This document shows positions 17,752-26,672 of a stretch of DNA of 64,000 nucleotides, one piece after another; the first letter of the stretch is position 1, and the number at the start of each line of letters is the position of its first letter. The stretch comes from Tunturibacter psychrotolerans (GTDB taxonomy: Bacteria > Acidobacteriota > Terriglobia > Terriglobales > Acidobacteriaceae). The notes under the pieces were generated by a model. It ran no database searches. It was not told where the DNA came from and was given only the letters and a program-made list of their open reading frames with translations. The position numbers and the translations under genes were made by a program. The DNA is taken from the NCBI RefSeq assembly GCF_040359615.1, contig NZ_CP132942.1:4402001-4466000 (forward strand). The letters are read 5' to 3'.

Positions 17752-18489
17752 CTACCAGGGCAACGGCTTACCAAGGTGAAGGAACTCACCATTTGGTCCG
17801 CTATCCTGCAACGTCGCCAGCTCCACCGAGGTCTTCGCACCGGTCACGATATCCAACTGCGCGCCCTCGCCGCCCATATCCGTCTTCACCCACCCCGGGT
17901 GGGCCGAGTTCACCTTGATCTTCGTATCCTTCAACTCATGCGCAAGATGAATAGTAAAGGCATTGAGTGCCGACTTCGAAGCGTCATACGCGAAGGTCTT
18001 GGCATCGTAGATAAAAGATCCCGGCGTAGCATGCAGCGTATTCGAACCTAGAATGCTCGACAGATTCACAATCCGGCCCCCCAGGCTCTTCTTCAACAAA
18101 GGAAGCAGCGCCTGAGTCAGCCCTACCACGGCAAAAAAGTTTGTATCGAAAGTCTTCTGCAAAATGTCCTTCGAGGTCGTCGACGTCTCATTTGCCTTCC
18201 GCCCATCCAGAAAGATTCCAGCATTGTTGATTAGAATATCCAGCCGCCCGTAATCCTTCTCGATCAACTTCGCCACAGCCGCATAATCCGCCGAATTATC
18301 CACATCCAGCTTCACTGCCCGCGCCTCGACGCCATCCTTCTTCAACTCTGCGACCGCTGCTTCGCCTTTCGCCTCATCGCGAACGCCAATCAGCACCGTG
18401 ATTCCAAGCTTTCCGAGCTGTCGAGCCGTTTCGAGGCCAATTCCCTTATTACCACCAGTAATCAGCGCAACCTTCTTGTCAGTACTCAT
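17752..18489 (-). CDS. SDR family oxidoreductase
   Basis: Classical short-chain dehydrogenase/reductase of 245 residues. It has the nucleotide motif TGGNKGIG at about residues 11-18, DNSADY in the adenine-side strand, the NNAG structural motif at about 88 and the catalytic Tyr-Lys of AYDASKSAL, with a Ser in NLSSILGS. Cytoplasmic. The TGGNKGIGLETARQL start resembles carbonyl-reductase-like SDRs. It is the last gene of a minus-strand run, 33 bp after the thioesterase gene. Substrate and cofactor preference cannot be read; a role with acyl-CoA metabolism is only suggested by position. Confidence 0.9.
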   Translation of the reverse strand: MSTDKKVALITGGNKGIGLETARQLGKLGITVLIGVRDEAKGEAAVAELKKDGVEARAVKLDVDNSADYAAVAKLIEKDYGRLDILINNAGIFLDGRKANETSTTSKDILQKTFDTNFFAVVGLTQALLPLLKKSLGGRIVNLSSILGSNTLHATPGSFIYDAKTFAYDASKSALNAFTIHLAHELKDTKIKVNSAHPGWVKTDMGGEGAQLDIVTGAKTSVELATLQDSGPNGEFLHLGKPLPW

Positions 18490-18522
18490 TCACCTTCACC
18501 TCATCACAGATCTGAGCTGCAG

Positions 18523-18978
18523 CTACTGCACATCAGATGATCGAGGATCGAGATACGCCGCAAAACGTGCTGCATATTTCGGTGGCAGTGACTGCTTCTT
18601 CATATCCTTACCCACCACGACATGGACAGTCTGACCCTCGCACAGCAAGGTCCCATCTTCCACCCGCAGCACTTTATAGCCGAACTTGATCACCGCACCG
18701 CGTGCGGCCAACAGCCTCGTCTCGACGACCAACTCATCGTCATATCGGGCCGGCGCACGGTACCGCACATGCACATCTACCACCGCGATCCCACGCCCCT
18801 CTTCCACTTCCATCCGCTTGTAGTTCAACCCCATGCTGCGGATCAACTCCACCCGCCCCACCTCAAACCAGATCAAGTAGTTCGAGTGATACACCACGCC
18901 CATCTGGTCGGTCTCGGCATACCGCACCCGCACCCGCGCTACCCCTACACGCTTTTCCTCGACAACATCAATCATCAA
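18523..18978 (-). CDS. Acyl-CoA thioesterase, 4-hydroxybenzoyl-CoA thioesterase/YbgC hotdog family
   Basis: Hotdog-fold thioesterase of 151 residues that hydrolyses acyl-CoA thioesters. The motif RYAETDQMGVVYHSNYLIWFE contains the catalytic Asp/His region of the YbgC/4HBT family, followed by the HVRYRAPARYDDEL beta-segment. It lies between the enoyl-CoA hydratase and SDR genes in the same operon, 52 and 33 bp apart, so its natural substrate may be a branched acyl-CoA, which is inference. No Tol-Pal genes are adjacent. Confidence 0.9.
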   Translation of the reverse strand: MMIDVVEEKRVGVARVRVRYAETDQMGVVYHSNYLIWFEVGRVELIRSMGLNYKRMEVEEGRGIAVVDVHVRYRAPARYDDELVVETRLLAARGAVIKFGYKVLRVEDGTLLCEGQTVHVVVGKDMKKQSLPPKYAARFAAYLDPRSSDVQ

Positions 18979-19030
18979 GACAGTCTATCCAATTCGTGAA
19001 CCACGATTGATATCTCCTCCACAATTGTCG

Positions 19031-19813
19031 TTAGCCCTTTCCCCAAACCGGTTTCCTCTTCTCAAGAAATGCGGCCACACCTTCGCAAAAGTCATGAGTC
19101 TCCCGTGCTTCAGCGTTGGCCGCCAGCGCTTCCGCGATCGCCGTATCCAGCCACGCCTTGTTCTGCGTCCTCAGCAGCCGTTTTGTGGCCGCCAATGCTG
19201 CAGGGCTGTTCGCCTTCAACAGCGCCACCAACTCCAGCGTTCGCGCCGCCAGCTGCTCCGGCGGCACAACTTCGTTCACAAGCCCCAGGCGCTCAGCCTC
19301 TTCGCTTGTAAAGAGTCGCCCAGTCAGCAACAGATCGCGCGCCGCCTTTTCCCCGATTTGCAGCACGAGAAACGCCGAGACAACTGCAGGCACGAACCCG
19401 ATCTTTACCTCTGTATACCCAAACTTGGCCCCCGGCACCGCCAGCGTAAAGTCGCACATAGTCGCCAGCCCTGTCCCGCCCGCAACTGCGGCTCCGTGGA
19501 CCGCCGCAATCGTGGGCTTCGGGAGTTCGTAGAGCGTTCGAAACAGCTTTGCAATTCGTTCAGCATCCGCGGTAAATTCCGCAGCGGACTTATCATTCAT
19601 CCCCTGCAGCGAGCTCAAATCCAACCCAGCACAAAACGCCTCTCCCGCGCCGGCAAACACAACCACGCTACAGTCGCTAGCAGCAGCCTCTTCCATCGCG
19701 ACAATCAACTCCTGCTGCATCTCAGGGGTCATCGCATTGCGCCGCTCCGGACGATTCAGAGTAATCATCCGGACTTGGTCCACGTCCGTAACCAAAATTG
19801 TTACATAATCCAC
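19031..19813 (-). CDS. liuC: Enoyl-CoA hydratase family, probable methylglutaconyl-CoA hydratase
   Basis: Crotonase-fold enzyme of 260 residues. Oxyanion-hole segments are AFCAGLDLSSL and HGAAVAGGTGLATMCDF. The stretch FGYTEVKIGFVPAVVSAFL resembles the AUH/LiuC methylglutaconyl-CoA hydratases, which convert 3-methylglutaconyl-CoA to HMG-CoA in leucine breakdown. The catalytic Glu is expected in the TEVKIGF region. It lies 35 bp downstream of the HMG-CoA lyase gene and two genes after an MCC-type carboxylase beta subunit, consistent with three consecutive steps. Symbol assignment rests on this context as much as on sequence; a general enoyl-CoA hydratase is the alternative. Confidence 0.83.
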   Translation of the reverse strand: MDYVTILVTDVDQVRMITLNRPERRNAMTPEMQQELIVAMEEAAASDCSVVVFAGAGEAFCAGLDLSSLQGMNDKSAAEFTADAERIAKLFRTLYELPKPTIAAVHGAAVAGGTGLATMCDFTLAVPGAKFGYTEVKIGFVPAVVSAFLVLQIGEKAARDLLLTGRLFTSEEAERLGLVNEVVPPEQLAARTLELVALLKANSPAALAATKRLLRTQNKAWLDTAIAEALAANAEARETHDFCEGVAAFLEKRKPVWGKG

Positions 19814-19848
19814 AAACCCTCCAGACCCAGGCTTTAAGAATCGTTTTT

Positions 19849-20757
19849 TTACTGCACCCTCTCCCCGTACTTCCGAGAGATCTCTCCGCTGGCGGCAAGC
19901 AACCCATCGAGTGGCCTCAGTGGCTCCAGCTCCGCACCTAAACCCTTCAACTCAGCCAGCAATATTTCCGTCGCAACATTCCCCACCAGCGCATCTTGTG
20001 CAAAAGGACATCCACCCAAACCGCCAATCGCCGCATCGAATCGCCGGCAGCCCGCTTCATACGCCGCACGAATCTTCGCAGCGGCCTGGTCCGGTCTCGC
20101 ATGCAGGTGCGCTCCAATCTCGACCCCATCATGCACAGCCAGAACATCGGCAATGACATCACTCACCTGCTTTGGTGTCGCAAGCCCCACCGTATCCGAC
20201 AGCGAGATCTGCGTCACCCCGTTATCCGCCAGTAGGTCGCACGCCGCGACAACCTCATCAATGTCCCACGCTTCGCCATAAGGATTTCCGAACGCCATCG
20301 AGATATAAGCCACAACATCCAACCCCGCCTTGTACGCCAATGTACCAACCTTCTCCAACTCCTCCAGCGATTCCTCCGGCGTCTGGTTCTGATTCCGTTG
20401 CAAAAATGTCGGCGACACCGAATAAGGAAACCCCAGCGTCTGCAAGCTCCCCGTCTTCACAGCGCGCTCCGCCCCCTTCGCATTCACGACGATGCCAATA
20501 ATCTCCACATCATCCGGCGGGTCCAGATACTCCAGCACCAACTCCGAGTCCGCCATCTGCGGCACCGCCGACCGCGAAACAAAGCTCACCGCATCGATAT
20601 GCTTAAACCCTGCCGCAATCAATACCCGCAGGTAGTCCGCCTTCACTTCCGGCGGCATATTCTTCGGTAAACCCTGCCACGCATCCCGCGGGCATTCAAT
20701 AATCTTCACCGCATTCGTTGCCACTCTCAACTCCTGAACCGATATATCCACTGGCAT
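19849..20757 (-). CDS. mvaB: Hydroxymethylglutaryl-CoA lyase
   Basis: TIM-barrel lyase of 302 residues that splits HMG-CoA into acetyl-CoA and acetoacetate, the last step of leucine degradation. Features: VKIIECPRDAWQGL, a variant of the family's VGPRDGLQ that keeps the catalytic Arg-Asp; HIDAVSFVS; the metal-binding His pair region GAHLHARPD; and the mobile catalytic-Cys loop GGLGGCPFA. The altered first motif (Cys-Pro and Ala-Trp for Gly-Pro and Gly-Leu) is slightly unusual. It is 41 bp after the carboxylase gene and 35 bp before the hydratase gene, probably one transcript. Confidence 0.9.
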   Translation of the reverse strand: MPVDISVQELRVATNAVKIIECPRDAWQGLPKNMPPEVKADYLRVLIAAGFKHIDAVSFVSRSAVPQMADSELVLEYLDPPDDVEIIGIVVNAKGAERAVKTGSLQTLGFPYSVSPTFLQRNQNQTPEESLEELEKVGTLAYKAGLDVVAYISMAFGNPYGEAWDIDEVVAACDLLADNGVTQISLSDTVGLATPKQVSDVIADVLAVHDGVEIGAHLHARPDQAAAKIRAAYEAGCRRFDAAIGGLGGCPFAQDALVGNVATEILLAELKGLGAELEPLRPLDGLLAASGEISRKYGERVQ

Positions 20758-20798
20758 TAGTTTTGCGTCGTTATTCTAAGGGAAGCGGAGAGCCCGTA

Positions 20799-22550
20799 TT
20801 ACGTTTGCAAGACTCCAGGATTAAACCTCGGCACCTCGGCATTCAGACTAGCCGCCTCTAGCGCCGTTATCAGCACCTCCCTGGTCTTCACCGGATCAAT
20901 AATCGCATCGATCCAAAGCCTTGCCGCCCCATACCTCGGATCGGCCTGCGCATCGTATGAAGACTTGATCTCGTCATACAAGGCCTTCTTGTCCGCCTCC
21001 GTCAGCACCTTTCCCCCTCTCTCAACCTGCTTCGCCCTGACCTCAGCAAGAGTGGTAGCCGCCGAAGCCCCACTCATCACCGCATATCGCGCCGTGGGCC
21101 ATGCAAACAAAAAGCGCGGATCATAAGCCTTTCCGCACATCGCGTAGTGCCCAGCCCCAAAACTCCCCCCAATAATGACCGTAATCTTTGGCACCACGGA
21201 TGTAGACACGGCCGAGACCATCTTTGCCCCCGCACGAATAATCCCACTCCACTCCGCGTCCTTCCCCACCATAAACCCGTTCACATCATGCAAAAAAATC
21301 AGCGGAATCAAACTCTGGTTGCAATCCATAATGAACCGCGCCGCTTTCTGTGCACTCTCCGTATAGATCACCCCGCCAAACTCCGTCCGCTTCTCCCCAG
21401 CCTGAGGTCCCACAGCCACCGTCTGCGACTGATGTATCTTCTGGTTCGCCACAATTCCCACTGCGCGACCGCCAATCCGTGCATACCCACACAACACCGT
21501 TCGCCCAAACTCCGCCTTGTATTCATCGAACTCACTGCGATCCACAATCCGCGCGATCACCTCCCGCATATCGTAGACATTGCTGGCAGCCTTCGCAGGA
21601 TCGGGATCGATCAATCCATACAGATCCCCCACGGCATACTTGGGCGCATCCTTCGCAGAATCGTAATCGACAACGCTGAACGGCGCCTTCGCGGGCAAGC
21701 CAATCTTTCCCACCAAAGAACGCAACCGCGCAAGGCATAGATGATCGTTCGGCTCTTTAAAATCCACCGTACCCGAAATTTCCGCATGCATCGATGCCCC
21801 GCCCAGTTCCTCCGCCTCAGTCTTCTGCCCGATCGCCGCCTGCACCAACGAAGGGCCCGCCAAAAATAATCCGCTACCCTCCGTCATCAGGACTGTGTCC
21901 GTCATGACCGGCAGATACGCGCCCCCGGCGACACACATCCCCATGATCGCGGTAATCTGCGGCACCCCCAGCGAGCTCATCACCGCGTTGTTACGAAACA
22001 CCCTGCCAAAATCGTCCGTATCCGGAAACACATCCTCCTGCAGCGGCAGAAATACACCCGCCGAGTCCACCAGATACAGCGTCGGAATCCGGTTCTCCAG
22101 TGCAATCGTCTGCGCCCGCAGCACCTTCTTCGCCGTCATCGGAAAGAACGCCCCTGCCTTTACCGTCGCATCATTCGCCACGATCATGCATAGCCGCCCA
22201 TTCACTCTGCCCAGGCCCGTCACCACCCCTGCTGCCGGGGCACCACCATACTCGCCATACATCCCATGAGCCGCCCAAAGCCCCAACTCCAGAAACGAGC
22301 TGCCCTCATCCAACAGCAACACCAATCGCTCCCGCACAGTCAGCCGCCCTTTGGCCTTCTGAGCCTCAGCAGCTTTCGCTCCGCCGCCCAGCCGAATCTC
22401 ATCTTCTTCCACCCGCAACGCTGCCATCAGCACCTGTAGCGCCGCCCGATTCGCACCAAACCGAAGCGCCTTCACATCCAACTTCGACACCAACGCACTC
22501 TCCAACTTCAATTCCTCCGCCATCTGCCAAGTCACAAAACTTGTCTGCAT
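20799..22550 (-). CDS. liuB: Acyl-CoA carboxylase beta subunit, probable methylcrotonyl-CoA carboxylase
   Basis: Carboxyltransferase subunit of 583 residues with two crotonase-like halves. Characteristic segments are GRLTVRERLVLLLD, YLVDSAGVFLPLQEDVFPD, FGRVFRNNAVMSS, GMCVAGGAYLPVM and, in the C-terminal half, FLHDVNGFMVGKDAEW and GGSFGAGHYAMCG. The VDS-G-LP-Q-VFPD-FGR pattern is that of methylcrotonyl-CoA carboxylase beta rather than propionyl-CoA carboxylase. It transfers CO2 from carboxybiotin to 3-methylcrotonyl-CoA. An in-frame ATG (MAEELKL) nine codons downstream is an alternative start. It heads the operon that continues with HMG-CoA lyase and the hydratase; the biotin-carrying alpha subunit and isovaleryl-CoA dehydrogenase are not in the window. 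Confidence 0.9.
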   Translation of the reverse strand: MQTSFVTWQMAEELKLESALVSKLDVKALRFGANRAALQVLMAALRVEEDEIRLGGGAKAAEAQKAKGRLTVRERLVLLLDEGSSFLELGLWAAHGMYGEYGGAPAAGVVTGLGRVNGRLCMIVANDATVKAGAFFPMTAKKVLRAQTIALENRIPTLYLVDSAGVFLPLQEDVFPDTDDFGRVFRNNAVMSSLGVPQITAIMGMCVAGGAYLPVMTDTVLMTEGSGLFLAGPSLVQAAIGQKTEAEELGGASMHAEISGTVDFKEPNDHLCLARLRSLVGKIGLPAKAPFSVVDYDSAKDAPKYAVGDLYGLIDPDPAKAASNVYDMREVIARIVDRSEFDEYKAEFGRTVLCGYARIGGRAVGIVANQKIHQSQTVAVGPQAGEKRTEFGGVIYTESAQKAARFIMDCNQSLIPLIFLHDVNGFMVGKDAEWSGIIRAGAKMVSAVSTSVVPKITVIIGGSFGAGHYAMCGKAYDPRFLFAWPTARYAVMSGASAATTLAEVRAKQVERGGKVLTEADKKALYDEIKSSYDAQADPRYGAARLWIDAIIDPVKTREVLITALEAASLNAEVPRFNPGVLQT

Positions 22551-22642
22551 AGCATCTTAGTCACACATTACGTTCACCGTCTCGCCCGAACCCGTGTAGG
22601 CTATCTTCGAACTGAATCCTGACCTTTCCATGGAGAGACGGA

Positions 22643-23116
22643 ATGACCATCCTGACCCGACTCGCATCTCTGATCCTGATCTCCAGCTCATTCGTCTCGA
22701 CTGTCTATGGCGCAGCGCAAACCACCCCGACCGACCTGGACAAATCCATCGATCTCTCGGTCGGAAGTCACGTCAAGGTCGAACGTCTCCTCACCGACCT
22801 TCAGGCATCCGTTGCGAAGCACAATACTGCCGCCGTCGCTGCCCTCGTTCACTACCCCATCAAGGTCAACCCCGGCAAACACCCCATCACCATTAAAACC
22901 CCCAAGGCTTTCATCAAAGACTACGACCGCATCATCACCAACGACATCTCCGACGTAATCCTAAAGCAGAAATACGAAGCTCTCTTCGTCAACTCTCAGG
23001 GCGTCATGCTGGGTGACGGCGAAGTTTGGATCACTGGATTCTGCCTCGACAAAAATTGCAAAAACTCCGACATAAAAATCGGCACCATCCAGGACACGAA
23101 AAACCTCAAACCATAG
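22643..23116 (+). CDS. Small exported protein, possibly NTF2-like
   Basis: Exported protein of 157 residues. The signal peptide covers residues 1-24 (MTILTRLASLILISS, cleavage after YGA). The mature part has a helix (VERLLTDLQASVAKHN), then AALVHYPIKVNPGK, FIKDYDRIITNDIS, and beta-strands around GVMLGDGEVWITGFC with a Cys pair (CLDKNCKN). The helix-then-sheet layout and LGDGEVW strand resemble NTF2-like periplasmic proteins, but the match is weak. GGAGAGACGG lies before the ATG. It is divergent from the carboxylase operon and 22 bp upstream of pncA, so may be cotranscribed. Function unknown. Confidence 0.75.
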   Translation: MTILTRLASLILISSSFVSTVYGAAQTTPTDLDKSIDLSVGSHVKVERLLTDLQASVAKHNTAAVAALVHYPIKVNPGKHPITIKTPKAFIKDYDRIITNDISDVILKQKYEALFVNSQGVMLGDGEVWITGFCLDKNCKNSDIKIGTIQDTKNLKP

Positions 23117-23138
23117 CGGCACCTGCTAAAAGAGAAAT

Positions 23139-23774
23139 ATGCCCATCACACTAGGCCCTCAAGATGCACTCCTGGTCATCGACGTCCAGAACGATTTCAT
23201 GCCTGGCGGCGCATTACCCATCAAAGACGGCGACTCCGTAGTTCCCCTCATCAATACCCTCGCAAAAAAGTTCGACCACGTCGTCCTCACTCAGGACTGG
23301 CACCCACCCGAACACATCTCCTTCGCCACCACCCACGACCAGCGGCCCTACGAGACCGTCAAAGTCGCCTACGGCTCTCAGACTCTCTGGCCCGAACACG
23401 TCCTGCAACACACCGAGGGCGCAGCCTTCCACCCGGCTCTCCACATCCCCCACGCCGAGGTCATCCTCCGCAAAGGCTTCCGCCGCCATATCGACAGCTA
23501 TTCCGCGTTCCTTGAAAACGACCACACCACGCCAACAGGCCTCGCCGGCTATCTTCGCGAACGCAACCTCTCCCGCTTGTTCCTCTGCGGCTTGGCCTAC
23601 GACTTCTGCGTTCGCTACTCTGCCCTTGATGGCATAGCTCACGGCTTCGAAATCATCGTGGTCGAAGACGCCACTCGCCCCGTCGATTTACCCGGCTCTA
23701 TCAGCGGCACGAACGCAGCCTTTGCACAAGCGAATATCCCGCGCATCCAATCCACAGAGCTGCTGGGTTGCTAG
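23139..23774 (+). CDS. pncA: Nicotinamidase/pyrazinamidase
   Basis: Isochorismatase-fold amidase of 211 residues that deamidates nicotinamide to nicotinate for NAD salvage. The catalytic triad is visible: Asp in LLVIDVQNDFMPGGAL, Lys in ILRKGFRRHIDSYSAF, and nucleophilic Cys in LAYDFCVRYSALDG. Metal ligands lie in TQDWHPPEHISFA (Asp and two His). Length is normal. Cytoplasmic. It overlaps the convergent HD-domain gene by 4 bp at the stop codons. Confidence 0.96.
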   Translation: MPITLGPQDALLVIDVQNDFMPGGALPIKDGDSVVPLINTLAKKFDHVVLTQDWHPPEHISFATTHDQRPYETVKVAYGSQTLWPEHVLQHTEGAAFHPALHIPHAEVILRKGFRRHIDSYSAFLENDHTTPTGLAGYLRERNLSRLFLCGLAYDFCVRYSALDGIAHGFEIIVVEDATRPVDLPGSISGTNAAFAQANIPRIQSTELLGC

Positions 23775-24388
23775 CTAGCTGGCTTGATCCCTTGAAGCCC
23801 CAACTCCTCCGCCCGCGCCTGCATCGCCCTCAGGCAATTTCCCAGGTGCTCGTCCACACTTAGCCCCAACAACTCTGCCCCATCTATGATGTCCTCTCGC
23901 AACACCGCCCGCGCGAACGCCTTGTCCTTCATCTTTTTCTTCACTCCCCCAACTTCGACGTCATGAATCGACTTTGAGGGCTTCACCAGCGCACAGGCCG
24001 TCAGAAAGCCCGCAAGCTCGTCGCAGGCAAACAAGGCCCTATCGAGATGCGACTCCCGTGGCGTTCCTGAGTAATCCGCATGCGCCAGAATCGCATGCAG
24101 CACATCCTCCGGCCATCCCAACTCACGCAAATGGTTCACGCCAATAAACGGATGCTCCCCCAATGTCGGATGCCGTTCATAATCCATATCGTGCAGCAGT
24201 CCGGCACTTGCATATCTTTCTACAAACGCGGACGCGTTCTCACCCTCTAACCCTAGCCGCGAGGCTTCCATCACACCGTAAGCCTCGGTACATATCGATA
24301 CCGCCAGTCCGTGTTTCCGCAGGCTGTCTCCCTTGGTCCATTCTTCCAGTAACGCCACCGCGTGCGCCCTTCTAAAGCCATCGCTCAT
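23771..24388 (-). CDS. HD-domain phosphohydrolase
   Basis: HD-superfamily protein of 205 residues. Metal-binding positions are the His near KHGLAVSICTEAYG, the His-Asp doublet in AGLLHDMDYERHP, and a later HADYSG with a further Asp (FACDELAGF). The arrangement is that of small predicted HD hydrolases acting on nucleotides or phosphate esters; the substrate is unknown. It overlaps pncA tail-to-tail by 4 bp, so the two genes are convergent rather than cotranscribed. Confidence 0.85.
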   Translation of the reverse strand: MSDGFRRAHAVALLEEWTKGDSLRKHGLAVSICTEAYGVMEASRLGLEGENASAFVERYASAGLLHDMDYERHPTLGEHPFIGVNHLRELGWPEDVLHAILAHADYSGTPRESHLDRALFACDELAGFLTACALVKPSKSIHDVEVGGVKKKMKDKAFARAVLREDIIDGAELLGLSVDEHLGNCLRAMQARAEELGLQGIKPAS

Positions 24389-24614
24389 TCGGAAACTCCC
24401 CTTTCCAATCTAACGCCAAACCCCTATCTGCTCCGAGACGAGCAGGCAAGTTACCACTTTGGTTCCTTTCTGGTTTTTTTAGGGTTTTGTGGATTTGTCT
24501 GCGGTTTTTTTGTTGACTCACCCGAGTCCCAGTGTCAATCTAGGCACATCATATGTTCCGTTATCGGACATGTGCTGGGTCCTTGCTCTGGGTCCCTTCG
24601 CAACAACAAAACTT

Positions 24615-25148
24615 ATGGCAACCATGATGGCACCTGTCGAACAGCGTGAGGTACTGCGTTGCGACCACTGTAGTTTGGTGCAGTTTCGAACAGCCAATGC
24701 GCTGTGCCGCCGCTGCCACAAATGTTTAGAGGTCGAAGAGCCCGAACCGGCTCCGGCACCATTGGCGCTGGTTCCCCCACCCACAACTCAGGATGGCGGC
24801 CTGCAAGTTGCCCACGCTGTTCGCGATCTGCGCCACGTGCGCAATCTCTCTCAGCGCCAGCTCGCAGCCCGTATGGGAGTTCCCCGCACCTATATCTCCA
24901 AGATCGAAAATGGCAAGGCGATGCCGACCCTATCTTCTCTGGATCGCCTCGCACGGGCTCTCCAGGTCGACATCTCCGCTCTGTTGCGCGACTCCAACAC
25001 TCGCCATCGCGACGAGACCGCGGTCCTCATGACTGACCCCTTCCTCGCTGAGATTGCGATGTACACTTCGCAACTCGACGATCTTCAACGTTCCATCTTC
25101 CTCAACCATGTTCGCGAGTTAGCTGCCGGCCGTCGCCGCACAGCCTAA
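24615..25148 (+). CDS. XRE-family HTH regulator with N-terminal zinc ribbon
   Basis: Predicted transcription regulator of 177 residues. Residues about 15-40 hold a zinc-ribbon-like cluster (CDHC, then CRRCHKC); a Pro/Glu linker follows. Residues about 75-130 form a Cro/CI-type helix-turn-helix: LRHVRNLSQRQLAARMGVP, then TYISKIENGKAMPTL. The C-terminus (FLAEIAMYTSQLDDLQRSIF) is helical and may dimerise. ATGs at 24615, 24624 and 24627 all fit; the frame is open further upstream but there the DNA is T-rich and promoter-like, including TTGACT at 24513-24518. Target genes are unknown. Confidence 0.85.
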   Translation: MATMMAPVEQREVLRCDHCSLVQFRTANALCRRCHKCLEVEEPEPAPAPLALVPPPTTQDGGLQVAHAVRDLRHVRNLSQRQLAARMGVPRTYISKIENGKAMPTLSSLDRLARALQVDISALLRDSNTRHRDETAVLMTDPFLAEIAMYTSQLDDLQRSIFLNHVRELAAGRRRTA

Positions 25149-25512
25149 CTTCGGTTAGCTCGTAACAACCTCCAGGGAGAGCACCACTGACATGGTGATG
25201 CTCTCCTCTCCGCTAAATCTTCTTTTCAGTCGGTCTGTGACGGGCCAGCGTAGACGCCACTTTTGCTCACGCGTCGGCCAGTAAAGATTGACCGCCACAA
25301 ACAGGCAATCTTGCAGCCGTTCCATTCCATGTGCAATTCAGAAGGCCGCTAAACCCTCTGCAATCGAAAGATGCAACGGCTAGCAGCCCCAGCGAAAAAA
25401 CTTCGAGTCGGGATTCACATCATCCGCTTCGCATTTATCGCTCCCCAAAACCCGGGGCGGTTGATTGCGCGCCCATCACCGGTGTGCTAGCGTCAATATC
25501 TGCGAGGTCGCT
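25149..25512. other. Intergenic region with a terminator-like hairpin
   Basis: About 360 bp between the HTH gene and uppS. An 8-bp stem (GGAGAGCA at 25176-25183 with TGCTCTCC at 25199-25206, extended inside by CCA/TGG) lies 28 bp after the HTH stop; no T-run follows. No other gene or motif was recognised. Confidence 0.6.
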
Positions 25513-26499
25513 TTGCGCGCATCAACTCCTCTATCGGACTCCAGCCGCGTCCCCAACCGCAGCCATGAACTCTCTGCCGACGAGCTGAGCATCTATCGAC
25601 AGCTGGATCCGGCAAAAATCCCTCAGCACGTTGCCATCATCATGGACGGCAACGGGCGCTGGGCCGGCAAACGAGCCCTCAAGCGCTTTCTAGGCCACCA
25701 AAAGGGCGCCGAATCTGTCCAGTTCGTCGTAGAAACCGCCTCCCGAATCAACCTGCCGTGGCTGACGCTCTACGCCTTCTCCCTCGAAAACAACTTGCGC
25801 CGGCCCAAATCTGAAGTCAGCTTCCTCATGAAGCTGCTCAAGAGCTACCTCGTTGGCAACGTCAAGCGCATGAACGACAACAACGTTCGCATGGCCTACA
25901 TCGGTCGCACCCACGACTTGCCCCAAGAGGTGCAGGACACCATGCAGTGGGCCTCCGAATCCACCGCGAAAAACACTGGCACCACTCTTACCCTGGCTCT
26001 CAACTACGGAGCCCGTTCCGAGATCGTAGACGCCGTCCGTTCCCTCCTTACAGACCTCACCACCGAAGCCCACACCCGTGGCTGCTCGGTCGACGACCTC
26101 CTCGGTGCCGGCGCCCTCGAGTCCCTCGATGAGTCCAGCATCGCCCGCGCCCTCTACACCGCTCACATGCCCGACCCTGACCTGGTCATCCGCACCTCCG
26201 GCGAGCAGCGCATCTCGAACTTCCTCCTCTGGCAGATCGCCTACTCGGAGATCTTCGTCACTGATCGCCTCTGGCCCGACTTCAACGGGCTGCATCTCCT
26301 TGAGGCCATCAACGCCTACCAGCATCGCGAGCGGCGCTTCGGGGGTCTCGGCGAAAGCTTCACCGACGAGGACCTCAACAATCTCGAGCCCGCCGAGGAA
26401 GTCGCCGCCGAGATCAAAGACCACCTCATCCCCAAATCGGACGCCAAAGCCGAGAGCAAATCAGAAGCAAAGCCCGACGCCGTTCTCACCCGCCGTTAG
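25513..26499 (+). CDS. uppS: Isoprenyl transferase (undecaprenyl diphosphate synthase)
   Basis: cis-Prenyltransferase that makes undecaprenyl diphosphate, the lipid carrier for peptidoglycan and O-antigen. Motifs: catalytic Asp in AIIMDGNGRWA, RFLGHQKGAE, LTLYAFSLENNLRRP, ALNYGARSEI, and RTSGEQRISNFLLWQIAYSE for IPP binding. The family is usually about 250 residues; this one is about 328, with a 40-residue N-terminal extension and a charged Lys/Glu/Ala tail (AKAESKSEAK). No ATG precedes the catalytic motif in frame. TTG 25513 is chosen because GAGGT lies 5-6 nt upstream; TTG 25465 is an alternative. It heads the conserved uppS-cdsA-dxr-rseP series, here separated by inserted genes. Confidence 0.94.
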   Translation: MRASTPLSDSSRVPNRSHELSADELSIYRQLDPAKIPQHVAIIMDGNGRWAGKRALKRFLGHQKGAESVQFVVETASRINLPWLTLYAFSLENNLRRPKSEVSFLMKLLKSYLVGNVKRMNDNNVRMAYIGRTHDLPQEVQDTMQWASESTAKNTGTTLTLALNYGARSEIVDAVRSLLTDLTTEAHTRGCSVDDLLGAGALESLDESSIARALYTAHMPDPDLVIRTSGEQRISNFLLWQIAYSEIFVTDRLWPDFNGLHLLEAINAYQHRERRFGGLGESFTDEDLNNLEPAEEVAAEIKDHLIPKSDAKAESKSEAKPDAVLTRR

Positions 26500-26672
26500 A
26501 AATTTCCACCCGCGACAAGCCACTCAGAAACGGACATATTTCCGCGCCGAAATAATCCTTCGTAATCGTACAACCTTCTTGCTATCAATATATTTAGCCA
26601 ATTCAAGATACAACTTCCCTTAACTTCATGGTTTCAACGAGCCAGAGGAAAAAGAAGTTAAGGAAGGAAATC

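Noticed and set aside
19007..19837. Plus-strand open frame of 276 codons opposite the enoyl-CoA hydratase gene
   Set aside because: Arg/His/Gln-rich shadow of a clear crotonase gene on the other strand.
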